From CAVORD01 sp963698535 (GTDB lineage Bacteria > Bacteroidota > Bacteroidia > Bacteroidales > VadinHA17): DNA of 64,000 nucleotides. Location: NCBI GenBank assembly GCA_963698535.1, contig CAVORD010000001.1, positions 2,046,001 to 2,110,000 of the forward strand, in the 5' to 3' direction. Under the pieces are notes generated by a model. That model did no database searches. It was not told the origin of the DNA and saw only the letters and a program-made list of their open reading frames with translations. Numbering within the stretch: the stretch's first letter is position 1; every line of letters begins with the position of its first letter. The translations under genes were made by a program, and so were the position numbers. Positions 30,276 through 41,440 of this stretch are shown one piece after another.

Positions 30276-31229
30276 TTAATACGCCCCCTCAACTATCCTG
30301 GCTACGTTATCCGACCGCCCCAGAGTGTAGTAGTGTATTCCCGGAGCTCCGCTTTTAAGGAGATCCTTCGACTGCATTATACCCCACTCAATGCCGACCT
30401 CTCTGGCCTCATCATCGCTCTTGCACTTATTCAGCTCCTTCACCAGGTCGCCCGGCAGGTCTATATTAAAGGTCTGTGGCAGCAGTTTTATATCGTTGAG
30501 CGCTGTTACCGGCTTAATGCCCGGTATTATAGGAACTGTGATCCCGATATCCCGGCATGCCTTGACAAAGGCATGGAACTTATCGTTGATAAAGAACATC
30601 TGGGTGACAATATAGTGTGCCCCGGCATCGACCTTCCTCTTGAGGTTTATAAGGTCGTCCTCCATATTGGGTGCCTCTATATGTTTCTCCGGATATCCTG
30701 CCACACCGATGCAAAAGCTTGTTTTGGCATCCCTGCCCACCTTGCCGTCGAGATAGTTGCCACTGTTCATATCGGTTATCTGCTCCACCAGATCGGAGGT
30801 ATATGTATGTCCTCCCGGTTCGGGAATAAATAGTCGTGATCCCTTGGGAGGGTCTCCTCTCAGCGCCAGCACATCATCTATCCCCAGGAAGTTCATCTCT
30901 ATCAGGGCATTCTCCGTCTCTTCCCTGGTAAATCCCCCGCACAGCATGTGAGGAACAACATTGATATTATACTTGTATTTCACGGCTGCCGCCATGGCTA
31001 TCGTTCCCGGTCTCTTCCTCAATACCTTCTTGGTAAAAACCCCGTCGGGGCCCTCGCTATACTGCACCTCATTGCGGTGCGATGTGAAGTTTATATATGC
31101 CGGTTCGAACTCAATAAGGTTCTCGATGGCATTGTATATTCTCTCCAGACTGGTACCCTTCAGCGGCGGAAGAAGTTCAAAGGTAAAGAGTGGCCCTTTT
31201 GCTTTTCTTATCTGATCAATAACACTCAT
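30276..31229 (-). CDS. metF: 5,10-methylenetetrahydrofolate reductase
   Basis: Reduces methylene-THF to methyl-THF, the methyl donor for MetH. The 317-residue product is a TIM barrel with FAD-binding features: FELLPP near the N-terminus, INFTSHRN, ALRGDPPKG, GVAGYPEKH and TQMFF. Length is normal. It begins 10 bases after the metH stop, so metH-metF form an operon. Confidence 0.95.
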   Translation of the reverse strand: MSVIDQIRKAKGPLFTFELLPPLKGTSLERIYNAIENLIEFEPAYINFTSHRNEVQYSEGPDGVFTKKVLRKRPGTIAMAAAVKYKYNINVVPHMLCGGFTREETENALIEMNFLGIDDVLALRGDPPKGSRLFIPEPGGHTYTSDLVEQITDMNSGNYLDGKVGRDAKTSFCIGVAGYPEKHIEAPNMEDDLINLKRKVDAGAHYIVTQMFFINDKFHAFVKACRDIGITVPIIPGIKPVTALNDIKLLPQTFNIDLPGDLVKELNKCKSDDEAREVGIEWGIMQSKDLLKSGAPGIHYYTLGRSDNVARIVEGAY

Positions 31230-31239
31230 CTTGATAATC

Positions 31240-34200
31240 TTAAAGGTTTGAACCTAACCATTTTTTCGCTTCAGACATACTCCATCCTTTCCTTTCTGCA
31301 TAATCTGTCAGCTGATCCTCCTCTATCTTTCCAACGTTGAAGTATGATGCTCCGGGATGCGCAAAATAGTAACCACAGACAGATGCCGGTGGATCCATCG
31401 CAAAGTTGCCGGTCAGTTTTGTCCCCGTCACTTTGGGGGCATCAAGAAGGTCGAATATCTGCTGCTTCTCTGAATGGTCGGGGCATGCAGGATACCCTGG
31501 TGCCGGCCTTATCCCCTGATATCTGTTTGCAAGCATATCCTTCAGGCTCATCTTCTCATCGGGGGCATAACCCCACCTCTCCTTACGTATCATAAGGTGA
31601 AGCTTCTCCGTTGCTGCCTCAGCCAGCCTGTCGGTAAGTATCCGAAGCATTATCATTGCATAGTCATCGCCCACCATTTCTGCCGGCAGATTTTCGTTCA
31701 GGTATGCCGACACAACAAAAAGACCCATATGATCTTTTACCTTACTGCCTTCGGGAAGAATAAAGTCGGACAGTGAAAGGTTAGGAACGCCATCATCCTT
31801 CTTCTCCTGATTTCTGAGGAAGTGAAATACCGTCTCCTTGCCGGCACCGTCGGCAACAGTCACATCATTACCATTTGAGTATGCTTCGAATATACCTGCT
31901 ACACCCTTGATATCCACCAGTTTATGCTTCTGCTATCTTATCGAGATAGATCAGGGCATCGTCGTAGAGTTTTTTTGCTTCCTCTCCCTTCACCGGATCG
32001 GTAAGGATCTCCGGGAAACGACCTCCCAGCTTCCACGCATGAAAGAAGAATGTCCAGTCGATATATTCCCGTGAATCGGCAAAATCGGCTTCCGAAAAGT
32101 TAAGTATGCCTCTCTTCTTAGGCTGGGTTACCAGAAGGGGATCTGTTCCGGAAAAACTGTTCCTGTTGGCATCGCTGAACGATAATGTCTCCTTCTCTTT
32201 CCTTCCCTCTTCATATTTCCGGCGCATCGAGGCGTACTTCTCCCTGATCCCGGCAACGTACTTTGCCTTATCCTTTTCCGACGAAAGGGCACTAAGTACC
32301 CCTGCTGCCTTCGAGGCATCCTTCACATGTATTACCGGGAAGGAGGCCATAGGTTCGATCTTGACAGCGGTATGTATCTCCGATGTCGTTGCTCCGCCGA
32401 TAAGGAGTGGCAGCTTGTTGCCCTCCGCCTCCAGCAGTGATGCCACATTGACCATCTCTTCCAGCGAAGGTGTTATAAGTCCGCTCAGACCAATAAAATC
32501 AACCTTCTCCTTTTTGGCCATCTCCAGTATCTTCTCGGCCGGTGTCATTACTCCCAGGTCGACTATCTCGTAGTTATTGCATGAGAGAACCACCCCTACA
32601 ATATTCTTTCCTATATCATGTACATCGCCCTTAACAGTGGCCATAAGTATCTTGCCGGCACTCGACGATGCCTTACCCATATTCTCTTCGATAATAAAAG
32701 GCGTTAGCTTTGCCACGGCTCTTTTCATTACCCTTGCGCTCTTCACCACCTGTGGGAGGAACATCCTCCCCGACCCGAAGAGGTCGCCCACCTCGTTCAT
32801 ACCATCCATCAGTGGTCCGTCTATCACCTTCAGGGCGCTGCCCAGGTCGATGCGGGCCTCCAGAACATCATCCTCAATATATTCATCAACACCTTTTACC
32901 AGGGCCTCCCTTACTCTTCCAAGTACACCCTGCTCCCTCCATGTATCCTTACGGGTCTCGTCCCTCTTCTCCGCTACCATCTTCTGCGCAAAAACGATAA
33001 GCCGTTCGGTGGCATCCTTACGACGGTTAAGTACGACGTCTGAAACAAGCTCCAGAATGTCAGGTTCTATATCACTGTATATCTGAAGCAGGGAAGGGTT
33101 TACGATACCTATTCCCATCCCGGCCTTAATAGCATGATAGAGAAAAACGGAATGAATGGCCTCTCTTACCTTGTCGTTGCCACGGAATGAGAATGAGAGG
33201 TTGCTGACACCACCGCTTACCATTGTATGTGGCAGGTTAGCCTTAATCCACCCGGTGGCTTTTATGAAGTCGACACCATAGTTGTTATGTTCCTCCATTC
33301 CTGTCGCCACAGCCAGAATGTTAGGGTCGAAAATTATATCCTGCGGTGGCACGCCTGCTTTCTCCGTTAGCAACTTATACGAACGCTCTGCTATCGATAT
33401 CTTTCTTTCCAGTGAGTCGGCCTGGCCCTTTTCGTCGAAGAGCATTACCACCATAGCGGCACCATATTTCCTTATAAGGGCTGCCTGGCGCAGAAATTCA
33501 TCTTCTCCCTCCTTAAGACTTATGGAGTTAACCACCGACTTGCCCTGAACACACTTCAGTCCTGCCTCTATAACACTCCACTTTGACGAGTCGATCATCA
33601 TAGGCACCCTTGATATGTCGGGCTCCGACATAAGTAGGTTGATGAACCGGACCATCGCTTTGGGAGCATCGATCATGGCATCGTCCATACATATATCGAT
33701 CACCTGTGCTCCTCCCTCCACCTGTTCGCGGGCTACCGACAGCGCCTCGCCGTACTTCTCCTCCCTGATTAGCCTCGCAAACTTCTTCGACCCCGACACA
33801 TTGGTCCTTTCACCCACGTTGACGAAGTTGGTCTCAGGAGTTATCACCAGGGCTTCCAGACCGCTCAGCATGGTAAATTTTCGTGCCGGCGGCACCACCC
33901 TCGGCTTCTTATCGCTTAAGAGAGGTGCCAGCTTCTCAATGTGCTTGTCTGTTGTCCCGCAGCAGCCACCAATAATATTGACCCATCCCTCATTGACAAA
34001 CTCTTCCGCCAGATGGGCAAACTCAGTTGCCGACTGGTCATACTCGCCGAACTGATTGGGCAATCCGGCATTAGGGTGCGCCGACACATAGAATGGCGCC
34101 TTTACCGAAAGCTCTCTTATGAAAGGTTTGAGCTGCTCTGCCCCAAGGGCACAGTTAAGTCCTATGCTGAACAGCGGGAAATGAGATACTGAAAGCAGAA

Positions 34201-34885
34201 AAGCCTCCAGCGTCTGTCCGGTAAGGGTTCTTCCGCTGGCATCGGTAATGGTACCAGACACGCTCACCGGTATCCTTCGGCCCTTCTCTTCAAAAACACT
34301 CTCTATGCCAAAGAGGGCTGCCTTACAGTTTATTATATCGAATACGGTCTCCACAATAAGAAGATCAGCTCCTCCGTCAAGAAGTCCCCTTGCCTGCTCA
34401 GCGTAGGCATCGGCCAGCTCATCAAATGTTATTGTCCTTGCTCCCGGATCGTTAACGTCGGGCGACATGGAAGCCGACTTGTTGGTGGGACCAATGCTTC
34501 CTCCTATGAAAATATCTGCTTCCGGATGCTCTTTTCTGTACTCTTCGGCCACCGAAAGTGCTATTCCGGCAGAGCTTTTGTTCATCTCATAGACGAGGCT
34601 CTCCAGTCCGTAATCGGCCATAGAGACAGCATTGGCATTGAAGGTGTTTGTCGTTATTATGTTGGCTCCTGCCAGGAGATATGAACGGTGTATAGAGGCA
34701 ATAACCTCCGGTTTGGTTATAGAGAGAAGATCGATGTTACCCTTAAGGTCGCGGTGATAATCCCTGAAGCGCTCGCCCCTGAAATCCTCTTCCTGCAGCT
34801 TAAGCCTCTGTACCATGGTACCCATGGCCCCATCGAGCAGTAATATTCTCTTCCTGATTACGGATCTTATATCTCTTTCTGTCAT
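31240..34885 (-). CDS. metH: Cobalamin-dependent methionine synthase (frameshifted)
   Basis: Transfers methyl from methyl-THF to homocysteine through B12. Domains in order: homocysteine domain (GAMGTMVQRL, zinc ligands in LNCALG and GGCCGTTDKH), pterin-binding domain (FVNVGERTNVSG), B12 cap and binding domain (DVHDIGKNIVGVVLSC), and the SAM reactivation domain (from LVDIKGVAGIFEAYS to the end). The frame breaks near 31,921-31,925 just inside the reactivation domain. Removing one base joins LDKIAEA to KLVDIKG, giving a normal ~1215 residues. Total length is one base over a multiple of three. B12 supply genes are not seen here. Confidence 0.93.
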
Positions 34886-34962
34886 CGTTTCCTCTCTTGT
34901 TTACATGCCGGTTTTATCTCTTCAAACCTGCTCGGGATTTTATGATTATCTTGAACTGAATA

Positions 34963-34992
34963 CAAAAATAGCTAAAGATCATGGAAATCAAA
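34963..34992 (-). promoter_or_regulatory. Bacteroidetes promoter of metH-metF
   Basis: On the minus strand TTTG (34992-34989) is followed after 18 bases by TATTTTTG (34970-34963), matching the TTTG / TAnnTTTG Bacteroidetes consensus. This implies a 5' leader of about 70 bases. I saw no clear SAM or cobalamin riboswitch in the leader. Confidence 0.5.
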
Positions 34993-35069
34993 CCTTTTAG
35001 CTTTGGGGTGATTTTTTGCAGCTTATGAGCAGTAGATCGGTAAGAGGTGGGTGGGTAAAATAAAATAAC

Positions 35070-35077
35070 TAATTTTG
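35070..35077 (+). promoter_or_regulatory. Bacteroidetes -7 box of cysS
   Basis: TAATTTTG (TAnnTTTG) lies 19 bases before the cysS ATG. No clear -33 element. Confidence 0.4.
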
Positions 35078-35096
35078 CTATACTAATGAACCAGGG

Positions 35097-36571
35097 ATGA
35101 ACCACACATTAAATCTATATAACAGTCTGACCCGTAAGAAGGAACACTTTAAGCCATTGCATGAACCATTTGTGGGGATGTATGTCTGCGGTCCTACCGT
35201 TTACAGCAACTCTCATCTGGGTCATGCCCGCCCGGCAGTAACCTTCGATCTTCTCTACCGGTGGCTCCTCTACCTGGGTTATAAGGTACGGTATGTAAGG
35301 AACATTACCGATGTTGGCCATCTGGAGAACGAGGTCGATGAGACAGGCGAAGACAGGATAGGCAAAAAGGCAAGGCAGGAGCATCTTGAACCGATGGAGG
35401 TGGTACAGAAATATATGAACACCTTTCATAAGAACATGGCCGACCTCAATACTCTTCCTCCCTCCATCGAGCCGCGTGCCTCGGGACATATTATTGAGCA
35501 GCAGGAGTTGATAAGGATACTTATCAAGAACGGATATGCCTATGAGTCAAATGGTTCGGTCTATTTCGATGTAGAGAGATACAACAAGAAATACAAGTAC
35601 GGCAAGCTCTCGGGCAGGGTGCTGGAGGATCAGATTAGCAACAGCAGAACCCTTGAGGGAGGCGACGAGAAGAGGAGTCCGTACGACTTCGCCCTTTGGA
35701 AAAAAGCAGCCCCCGAGCATATCATGAGGTGGCCTTCTGAGTGGAGCGCCGGCTTTCCGGGATGGCATCTGGAGTGCTCGGCCATGAGCACCAAATATCT
35801 GGGCAATGAGTTCGACATCCACGGCGGAGGCATGGACCTGCTCTTCCCGCACCACGAGTGCGAGCTGGCACAGTCGTCGGCTGCCCTCGGACACGACACC
35901 GTGAGGTACTGGGTCCATAACAATATGATAACCATCAACGGTCAGAAGATGGCCCGCTCGCTGGGTAATTTTATCACCCTCGATGAGCTCTTCAGCGGAG
36001 AGCACAAGCTGCTCACCTCGTCGTACAGCCCCATGACCATCAGGTTCTTCATCCTGCAGGCGCACTACCGCAGTACCCTCGACTTCTCCAATGAAGCACT
36101 GCAGGCTGCTGAGAAGGGATTGCAGAGGCTATTAAAAGGGGCGAAGACGATTGAATCGATAAAACCTTCCACAAAATCCACCGCCGATATCGACGGATTG
36201 ATTAAGAAGTGTCACGATTCGATGAACGACGACCTAAACAGTCCTATCGTTCTGTCGCACCTCTTCGACGGCATAAGGATCATCAACAGCGCCGCCGAAG
36301 GAAAAGAGACAGCTTACAGGCAGATGATATTACAAAATTGAGTACCCTTTATCACTCTTTTGTCTTTGACATCATGGGATTAAAAGATGAAGCCGAAGGG
36401 GCAGCCGACAGTGGACTTCTGCCAGGTGTGGTCGACTCGATGCTTAATATAAGGCAGGAACTCAAGGAACAGAAGAACTGGGCCATGTCCGACAGGATAA
36501 GAGATGAACTTCTGCGCCTGGGCATTGTTGTCAAAGACAGAAAAGACGGCTTCGACTGGGAGCTGAAGTAA
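35097..36571 (+). CDS. cysS: Cysteine--tRNA ligase (frameshifted)
   Basis: Class I synthetase of about 492 residues. It has the zinc site and HIGH motif in GMYVCGPTVYSNSHLGHARP, the second zinc Cys in FPGWHLECSAMS, GGGMDLLFPHHECELAQ, and the KMSKS-like KMARSLGNF. The frame breaks near 36,300-36,309: length is one base short of a multiple of three, and adding a base there joins EGKE to DSLQADDITKLSTLYH. The restored C-terminus ends LLRLGIVVKDRKDGFDWE, as usual. The gene is otherwise normal. Confidence 0.93.
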
Positions 36572-36850
36572 TGTTGAGTGACAAGTTACAGGTCGAGTCG
36601 ATAGCGTAGGTGAGCGCAGGTTGCAGGTTGAGTTACTAATTGTCCGGGCCATGTTAATCTGACAATTTCTCCTCTTATTGCGAAGCAATCGACGAAGTCA
36701 ACGGGGATGAAGGGGATGTTTTATCCCCGACCGAGAGTGTCGGGGGGAGGTGGTTTGAATTATTTAAAGCGTCACCCTCATAACACTCAGTGGGTAAAAA
36801 GAGTAAAGGAATCAAACTGACAAAACTGGATCCAGAAAAAATCAAAATAA
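36572..36850. repeat. Spacer with modular hairpin repeat
   Basis: Between cysS and ispG lies a TTGCAGGTTGAG-type simple stretch and a repeat unit with arms CCCCGAC/GTCGGGG (36725-36745) ending in GGAGGTGGTTT, related to the other hairpin modules in this window. No gene is seen. Confidence 0.6.
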
Positions 36851-36907
36851 ATTGCAGAAAATAACACACCATATCGCTCCGGTATAATCAGGATCGGCTC
36901 TCTCCTG

Positions 36908-38431
36908 ATGGGAGGGAACAATCCGGTACGCATCCAATCGATGACCAACACCGATACGATGAATACAAGGGCATCGGTGGATCAGTGCATAAGGATAATT
37001 GAGGCCGGGGGTGAGATGGTGCGCCTCACAACGCAGGGTGTAAGGGAGGCTGAGAACCTGGAAAATATAAAAAGAGAGCTCCGCCGCGCCGGCTACGATA
37101 TACCGCTGGTTGCCGATGTTCACTTTAATCCGGCTGTTGCTGAAACAGCAGCCAGGATAGTGGAAAAGGTACGTATCAACCCCGGTAACTATACCGATCC
37201 AAGAGCGAATTTCAGAAAAGAGCACCAAACCGACAGTCAGTTTATCGAAGGACTGGAAAAAGCATGGGAGCGATTCATTCCTTTGATAAAGATCTGTAAG
37301 GAGTATGGTACCACCTTAAGGATAGGTGTTAATCACGGCTCCCTCTCCGACAGGATAATGATGCGCTATGGCAACACTCCCGAGGGCATGGCCGAATCGG
37401 CTATCGAGTTCCTGGCTATCCTTAAGGAAGAGGGTTTTACCAACGCGGTGGTGTCGATGAAATCATCCGACCCTCTCATTATGGTTCAGGCTACACGTCT
37501 GACAGTAAGGAAGATGCAGAAGCTGGATATGGTTTTCCCTGTTCATCTGGGTGTCACCGAAGCGGGAGAAGGGGAAGACGGAAGGATCCTCTCATCGGCA
37601 GGCATAGGTATGCTTCTTGCCGAAGGCATAGGCGACACCATACGTGTCTCCCTCTCCGAAGAACCGGAGGATGAGATACCTGTTGCCAGGAAGATAGTAT
37701 CACTTTTCCCGCGGGGCAACGCCTTCAGCAATAGTTACGAGACACCTCTGTCGAGGCCCCGCATCGATGGATTCACATATCCCGTGGTGGTGGGTAACAC
37801 AGCAGGGAAGAACAAGCCCGACATGTCGGAGGGAGAGTTTAAGGAGAGATATCCTCAAGGCAAGGCAATCAATTTTTCATTCAATCCGTTGGAAGATATT
37901 GACCTGGCAAACAAATTCATTGCCGGCAACTATCCCGTTCCTGTGATCCTTAATCCGACTTTCAATACCTCATCGGCCGATGAACTTATAATAGAGGCAG
38001 GTGCCACTCTGGGGCGTTTCTTCATTGAGCCCATGGCGGCAGGATTGATGATAGAGGCACCCAGTATTAAAGACAAAGCACTTCTTACCGACCTCTCCTT
38101 TTCCATCCTGCAGACGACAGGAGCACGTATCACACGCAACCGCTATCTCTCATGTCCTACCTGCGGACGCACTAAGTTCAACCTGCTCGAGGCGGTGAAA
38201 AAGGTTAAGGCAGCCACCGGCAATACCAGTGGTCTCAAGATAGCTGTCATGGGATGCGTTGTCAACGGTCCGGGCGAGATGGCCGGTGCCGACTGGGGAT
38301 ATGTGGGTGCCGGCGAAGGCAAGGTACATATCTACAAAGGCCTCACCCCTGTTCTCAAAAATGTACCGGAAGATAAGGCAGTGGATGAGCTGGTAAGGCT
38401 GATTGAAGAATCGGCGACAGGCGACCGGTAA
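36908..38431 (+). CDS. ispG: (E)-4-hydroxy-3-methylbut-2-enyl-diphosphate synthase, Bacteroidetes long form
   Basis: Fe-S enzyme of the MEP isoprenoid pathway. The TIM-barrel part starts NNPVRIQSMTNTDT, then VRLTTQGVREAENL and VNHGSLSDRIM. A central insert domain (about residues 260-370) marks the long form. The cluster domain carries CPTCGRTKFN and MGCVVNGPGE, giving three Cys and one Glu ligand. The frame is open upstream with plausible sequence (YRSGIIRIGSLLMGG) back to a stop near 36,850, but has no ATG, GTG or TTG in frame, so the true start is probably hidden by an indel. The 36908 ATG is thus internal, and the N-terminus is uncertain. Confidence 0.9.
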   Translation: MGGNNPVRIQSMTNTDTMNTRASVDQCIRIIEAGGEMVRLTTQGVREAENLENIKRELRRAGYDIPLVADVHFNPAVAETAARIVEKVRINPGNYTDPRANFRKEHQTDSQFIEGLEKAWERFIPLIKICKEYGTTLRIGVNHGSLSDRIMMRYGNTPEGMAESAIEFLAILKEEGFTNAVVSMKSSDPLIMVQATRLTVRKMQKLDMVFPVHLGVTEAGEGEDGRILSSAGIGMLLAEGIGDTIRVSLSEEPEDEIPVARKIVSLFPRGNAFSNSYETPLSRPRIDGFTYPVVVGNTAGKNKPDMSEGEFKERYPQGKAINFSFNPLEDIDLANKFIAGNYPVPVILNPTFNTSSADELIIEAGATLGRFFIEPMAAGLMIEAPSIKDKALLTDLSFSILQTTGARITRNRYLSCPTCGRTKFNLLEAVKKVKAATGNTSGLKIAVMGCVVNGPGEMAGADWGYVGAGEGKVHIYKGLTPVLKNVPEDKAVDELVRLIEESATGDR

Positions 38432-38500
38432 CCGGTGTCGGGTGTCAGGTTTTCAGTATTCGGTAATCGGTGATCTGGCAATCTTAATCAATTGCGCAAT

Positions 38501-38612
38501 CTGCGAACTGCCAACTGCGAACTGTCAATCTTGCCAACTGCCAACTGCCAACTGTTTTTTGCTTCAGCTGCAAGCTGCAAACTGCAAACTGCCAACTGCC
38601 AACTGCCAACTG
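38501..38612. repeat. ACTGCCA heptamer tandem repeat
   Basis: Runs of ACTGCCA and the variants ACTGCGA/ACTGCAA occur at 38,501-38,523, 38,531-38,554 and 38,575-38,612. They fill most of the space between the convergent ispG and rnr and end 2 bases from the rnr stop. Confidence 0.85.
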
Positions 38613-38614
38613 GT

Positions 38615-40760
38615 CTACTCGCTCTCCGCAATCCTAAAATCAAGCTGCTTCTTCTCCAGATCGGCCTTGACCACCAAAATACTTACCCTGTCGCCAAGCA
38701 TAAAGCAGCGTCCCGACTTCTTACCTTTGATGCAGTAGTTCTCCTCATCGTACTCAAAGTAGTCGTCCGACAGTTCCCTGATATGCACCATACCCTCGCA
38801 ATGGTTCTCTATGATCTCAACATAGATGCCCCATTCGGTCACTCCTGAGATAACACCATCGAAGACCTGCCCTAACTTATCGCTCATGAACTCAACCTGC
38901 TTGTATTTCACAGATGCTCTCTCGGCCTCAGTTGCAAGTCGCTCCATCTTCGAAGAGTACTCACACATCTTGGTGTAGGGGTTAACATCGGGACTCTTGC
39001 CACCATCAAGATAGTGGGTAAGCAGGCGGTGTACCATCATATCGGGGTAGCGTCTGATAGGTGACGTGAAATGAGTATAGTACTTGAATGCCAGACCGTA
39101 ATGGCCGATATTATCGGTGGAATAGACCGCCTTGGCCATCGACCGGAGGGCCAGGGTCTCTATTATATTCTGTTCTTTCTTGCCTGCAACCTCTTTGAGG
39201 AGTGTGTTCATCCTCTTTGGAAGATTTGTGTCGGCGTCAACCTCCAGCTTGTATCCAAACCTTTTGATAAAGTGACTGAAAGCACTCACCTTCTCAGGGT
39301 CGGGTGTGTCGTGTATCCTGTATACGAATGTTCTCTCCCTTCCTTTCTTGCCTACGAACTCAGCCACTCTCTTGTTGGCAAGAAGCATAAACTCTTCTAC
39401 CAGCTGGTTAGCGGTACCTGTCTCGCGGAACCTGATACCCAGGGGCTTACCTTTATCGTCGAGGTCGAACTTAACCTCTACCCTGTCGAAGGCAAAAGCT
39501 CCCGTCTTAAACCTCTTCGTCCTGAGCTTCTGTGCCAGATCGTGCAGCGTCAGCACGCCATCCTTCATCGGACCGTCACCGGTATCTATCACCATCTGAG
39601 CTTCAGCATATGAAAAACGCTTGTCTGAGTTTATGACTGTCCTGCCGAACCACTCGGTGATTATCTCAGCCTTGTCATTAAGCTCAAATACTGCTGAATA
39701 TGTGAGTTTTGTCTCATTTGCATTAAGCGAGCAAACATCGTTCGATATCTTTTCCGGCAGCATGGGAACGACCCTGTCGACAAGGTATACCGAGGTAGCT
39801 CTTGTCTTGGCCTCATTCTCAAGGATGGTGTCGGGTCTGATATAGTATGTAACATCAGCGATGTGAACGCCTGCTTCTATATTACCGTTATCGAGTCTCC
39901 TGAATGAGAGGGCATCGTCGAAGTCCTTGGCATCGTCGGGGTCGATAGTGAAGGTAGGCACGTTCCTGAAGTCGCGTCGTCTCTTAATCTCTTCTTCAGG
40001 AATTCTCTTGTCTATCTTTTCGGCTGCTCTCTCCACCTCCTCATCAAATCGTATCAGGCAGCTCAAATTCAGCCATGATGGCATTGATCTCTGTCTCATG
40101 CAGTCCGGGGTCACCAAGAACCTCAATGATCTCGGCCACAGGATTTTTTGCTTTCTTATCCCATTGTGTTATGCGGGCAATAGCTTTCTGTCCCTGCTTA
40201 GCTCCCTTAAGCTTGCCCTGAGGAATAAATAGGTCGAATGGCATATTGCGACTGTCGCATGTCAGGAAGGCAAAGTTCTGTACCAGTTCCACGGTACCAA
40301 CAAATGTCGATTTGGATCTCTCCATTATCTCCACCACCTCTCCTTCGGGACGTGCTCCTCTTCTCTTGGCGAAGAGCATTACCTTGACCTTGTCGCCATT
40401 AAGCGCCATATTAAGATTGGATGCCGAGATGAAGACATCATCCTCCATATCATCGGTTTTGATGAAGGCATAGCCGCTGCGGGTCATGTCGACCGTACCG
40501 GTGATGTGTCCGCCCACATTTTTGGCGCGGTAACGTCCGGGACCAACCTCGGCGATGGTCTCACGGTCCTTAAGGACCTTCAGTATACCGGGTAGGTTGT
40601 TGCGTGCCTCATTGACGTTGAGGTTCAGTCGTTTTGAGATCTGCTTGTAGTTCATTACAAGCGTTGGATTGTTTACAAAGACCGATGATACCAGCTCTAT
40701 CAGCGGTGATGCACCTTTCTTCTTATTCTTTTTAAAATTCGGATTTTTCTGTTTATTCAT
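38615..40760 (-). CDS. rnr: Ribonuclease R (frameshifted)
   Basis: 3'-5' exoribonuclease of the RNB family, ~715 residues. N-terminal cold-shock/OB part: basic start, HITGTVDMTRSGYAFI. Catalytic RNB domain: FTIDPDDAKDFDDALSF with the metal-binding Asp cluster and IHDTPDPEKV, FTSPIRRYPDMMVHR. C-terminal S1 domain: GVISGVTEWGIYVEI. The frame breaks near 40,052-40,055. Removing one base joins AEFELP to RFDEEVERAAEK. Length is one base over a multiple of three. Confidence 0.92.
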
Positions 40761-40786
40761 TTCTTCAGTTTACAATAACAAAAAGG

Positions 40787-40835
40787 GTAACCGCAGAGAC
40801 CGCAAAGCACTATTAGCAAAGCTCGCAGAGGGTTA
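40787..40835. repeat. CGCAGAG/GCAAAG imperfect repeat, right of rnr
   Basis: Contains CGCAGAG, CGCAAAG, GCAAAG and GCAGAGGGTTAA in close succession, downstream of the GxxExxY gene. A related purine-rich string lies on the other side of that gene. Confidence 0.5.
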
Positions 40836-40869
40836 ACCGGATTGTTTTCAATATAATAAACAAAGATAT

Positions 40870-41247
40870 CTATAATCTGTTTACTACTCGCCTAATTCCA
40901 TCCTTTAACATTAGGACATTAAAGTTGATCAGTAATCCAAGTCTGAATTCACCAACCTTAATATAGGTCAGCACCTGAGCCAAATGAATATCGTTTAATG
41001 CCTCAACGCTTTTTATCTCCACAACAACCTTATTTTCTACCAGAAGATCAATTCGGTAGCCACAATCCATAAAGACCGATTCAAAAATCAACGGCATGGG
41101 CTTTTCTTTTTCTACTAAAAGACCAGAGTTCTGCAATTTGTAAAACAGGCACTCTTTGTATGCATTTTCAAGCAGGCCGGGCCCCAGTTTAGAATGAACC
41201 TCTATAGCCAATCCGATAATTTTACCGGAAATCTCATTTTCAGTCAT
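40870..41247 (-). CDS. GxxExxY protein (PD-(D/E)XK-like)
   Basis: A 125-residue protein with the name-giving motif GPGLLENAY (about residues 22-30) and nuclease-like IDLLVENKVVVEIKSVEAL, where Asp, Glu and Lys match the PD-(D/E)XK core. These proteins are common in Bacteroidetes and others, often as solitary genes amid simple repeats; their role is unknown. Length and motif are intact. Confidence 0.88.
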   Translation of the reverse strand: MTENEISGKIIGLAIEVHSKLGPGLLENAYKECLFYKLQNSGLLVEKEKPMPLIFESVFMDCGYRIDLLVENKVVVEIKSVEALNDIHLAQVLTYIKVGEFRLGLLINFNVLMLKDGIRRVVNRL

Positions 41248-41277
41248 TTAATATCCGTTTTTATAGGGTTTTTTAAC

Positions 41278-41360
41278 TCTGTGTTCTCTTTTTTGCTTTG
41301 CGCACTTTGCGTTTATCCTTTTCTTTTTGTGTCCTTAGTGTATCCTTCTTTTACTTTGTG
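41278..41360. repeat. CTTTGCG-type simple repeat before the GxxExxY gene
   Basis: Read on the minus strand this is CACAAAG, GGACAC, ACGCAAAG, GCGCAAAG, CACAGAG in a loose series directly upstream of the GxxExxY gene. It resembles the string on its other side and may be part of a shared mobile unit. Confidence 0.45.
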
Positions 41361-41418
41361 TGAAACTGTATTCCAAATTTACGAAATACCCAAAAAGGAG
41401 AGGAACCGAAAAATTCCT

Positions 41419-41426
41419 TAAATTTG
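41419..41426 (+). promoter_or_regulatory. -7 box of the PqqD-HprK operon
   Basis: TAAATTTG (TAnnTTTG) lies 14 bases before the ATG of the PqqD-like gene. No -33 element is obvious. It is the only promoter-like site before the five-gene operon. Confidence 0.5.
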
Positions 41427-41440
41427 ACTGAAACCATATT

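Noticed and set aside
34886..34962. Riboswitch in the metH leader
   Set aside because: I could not find the conserved core of a SAM or cobalamin riboswitch by eye; a covariance search was not possible.
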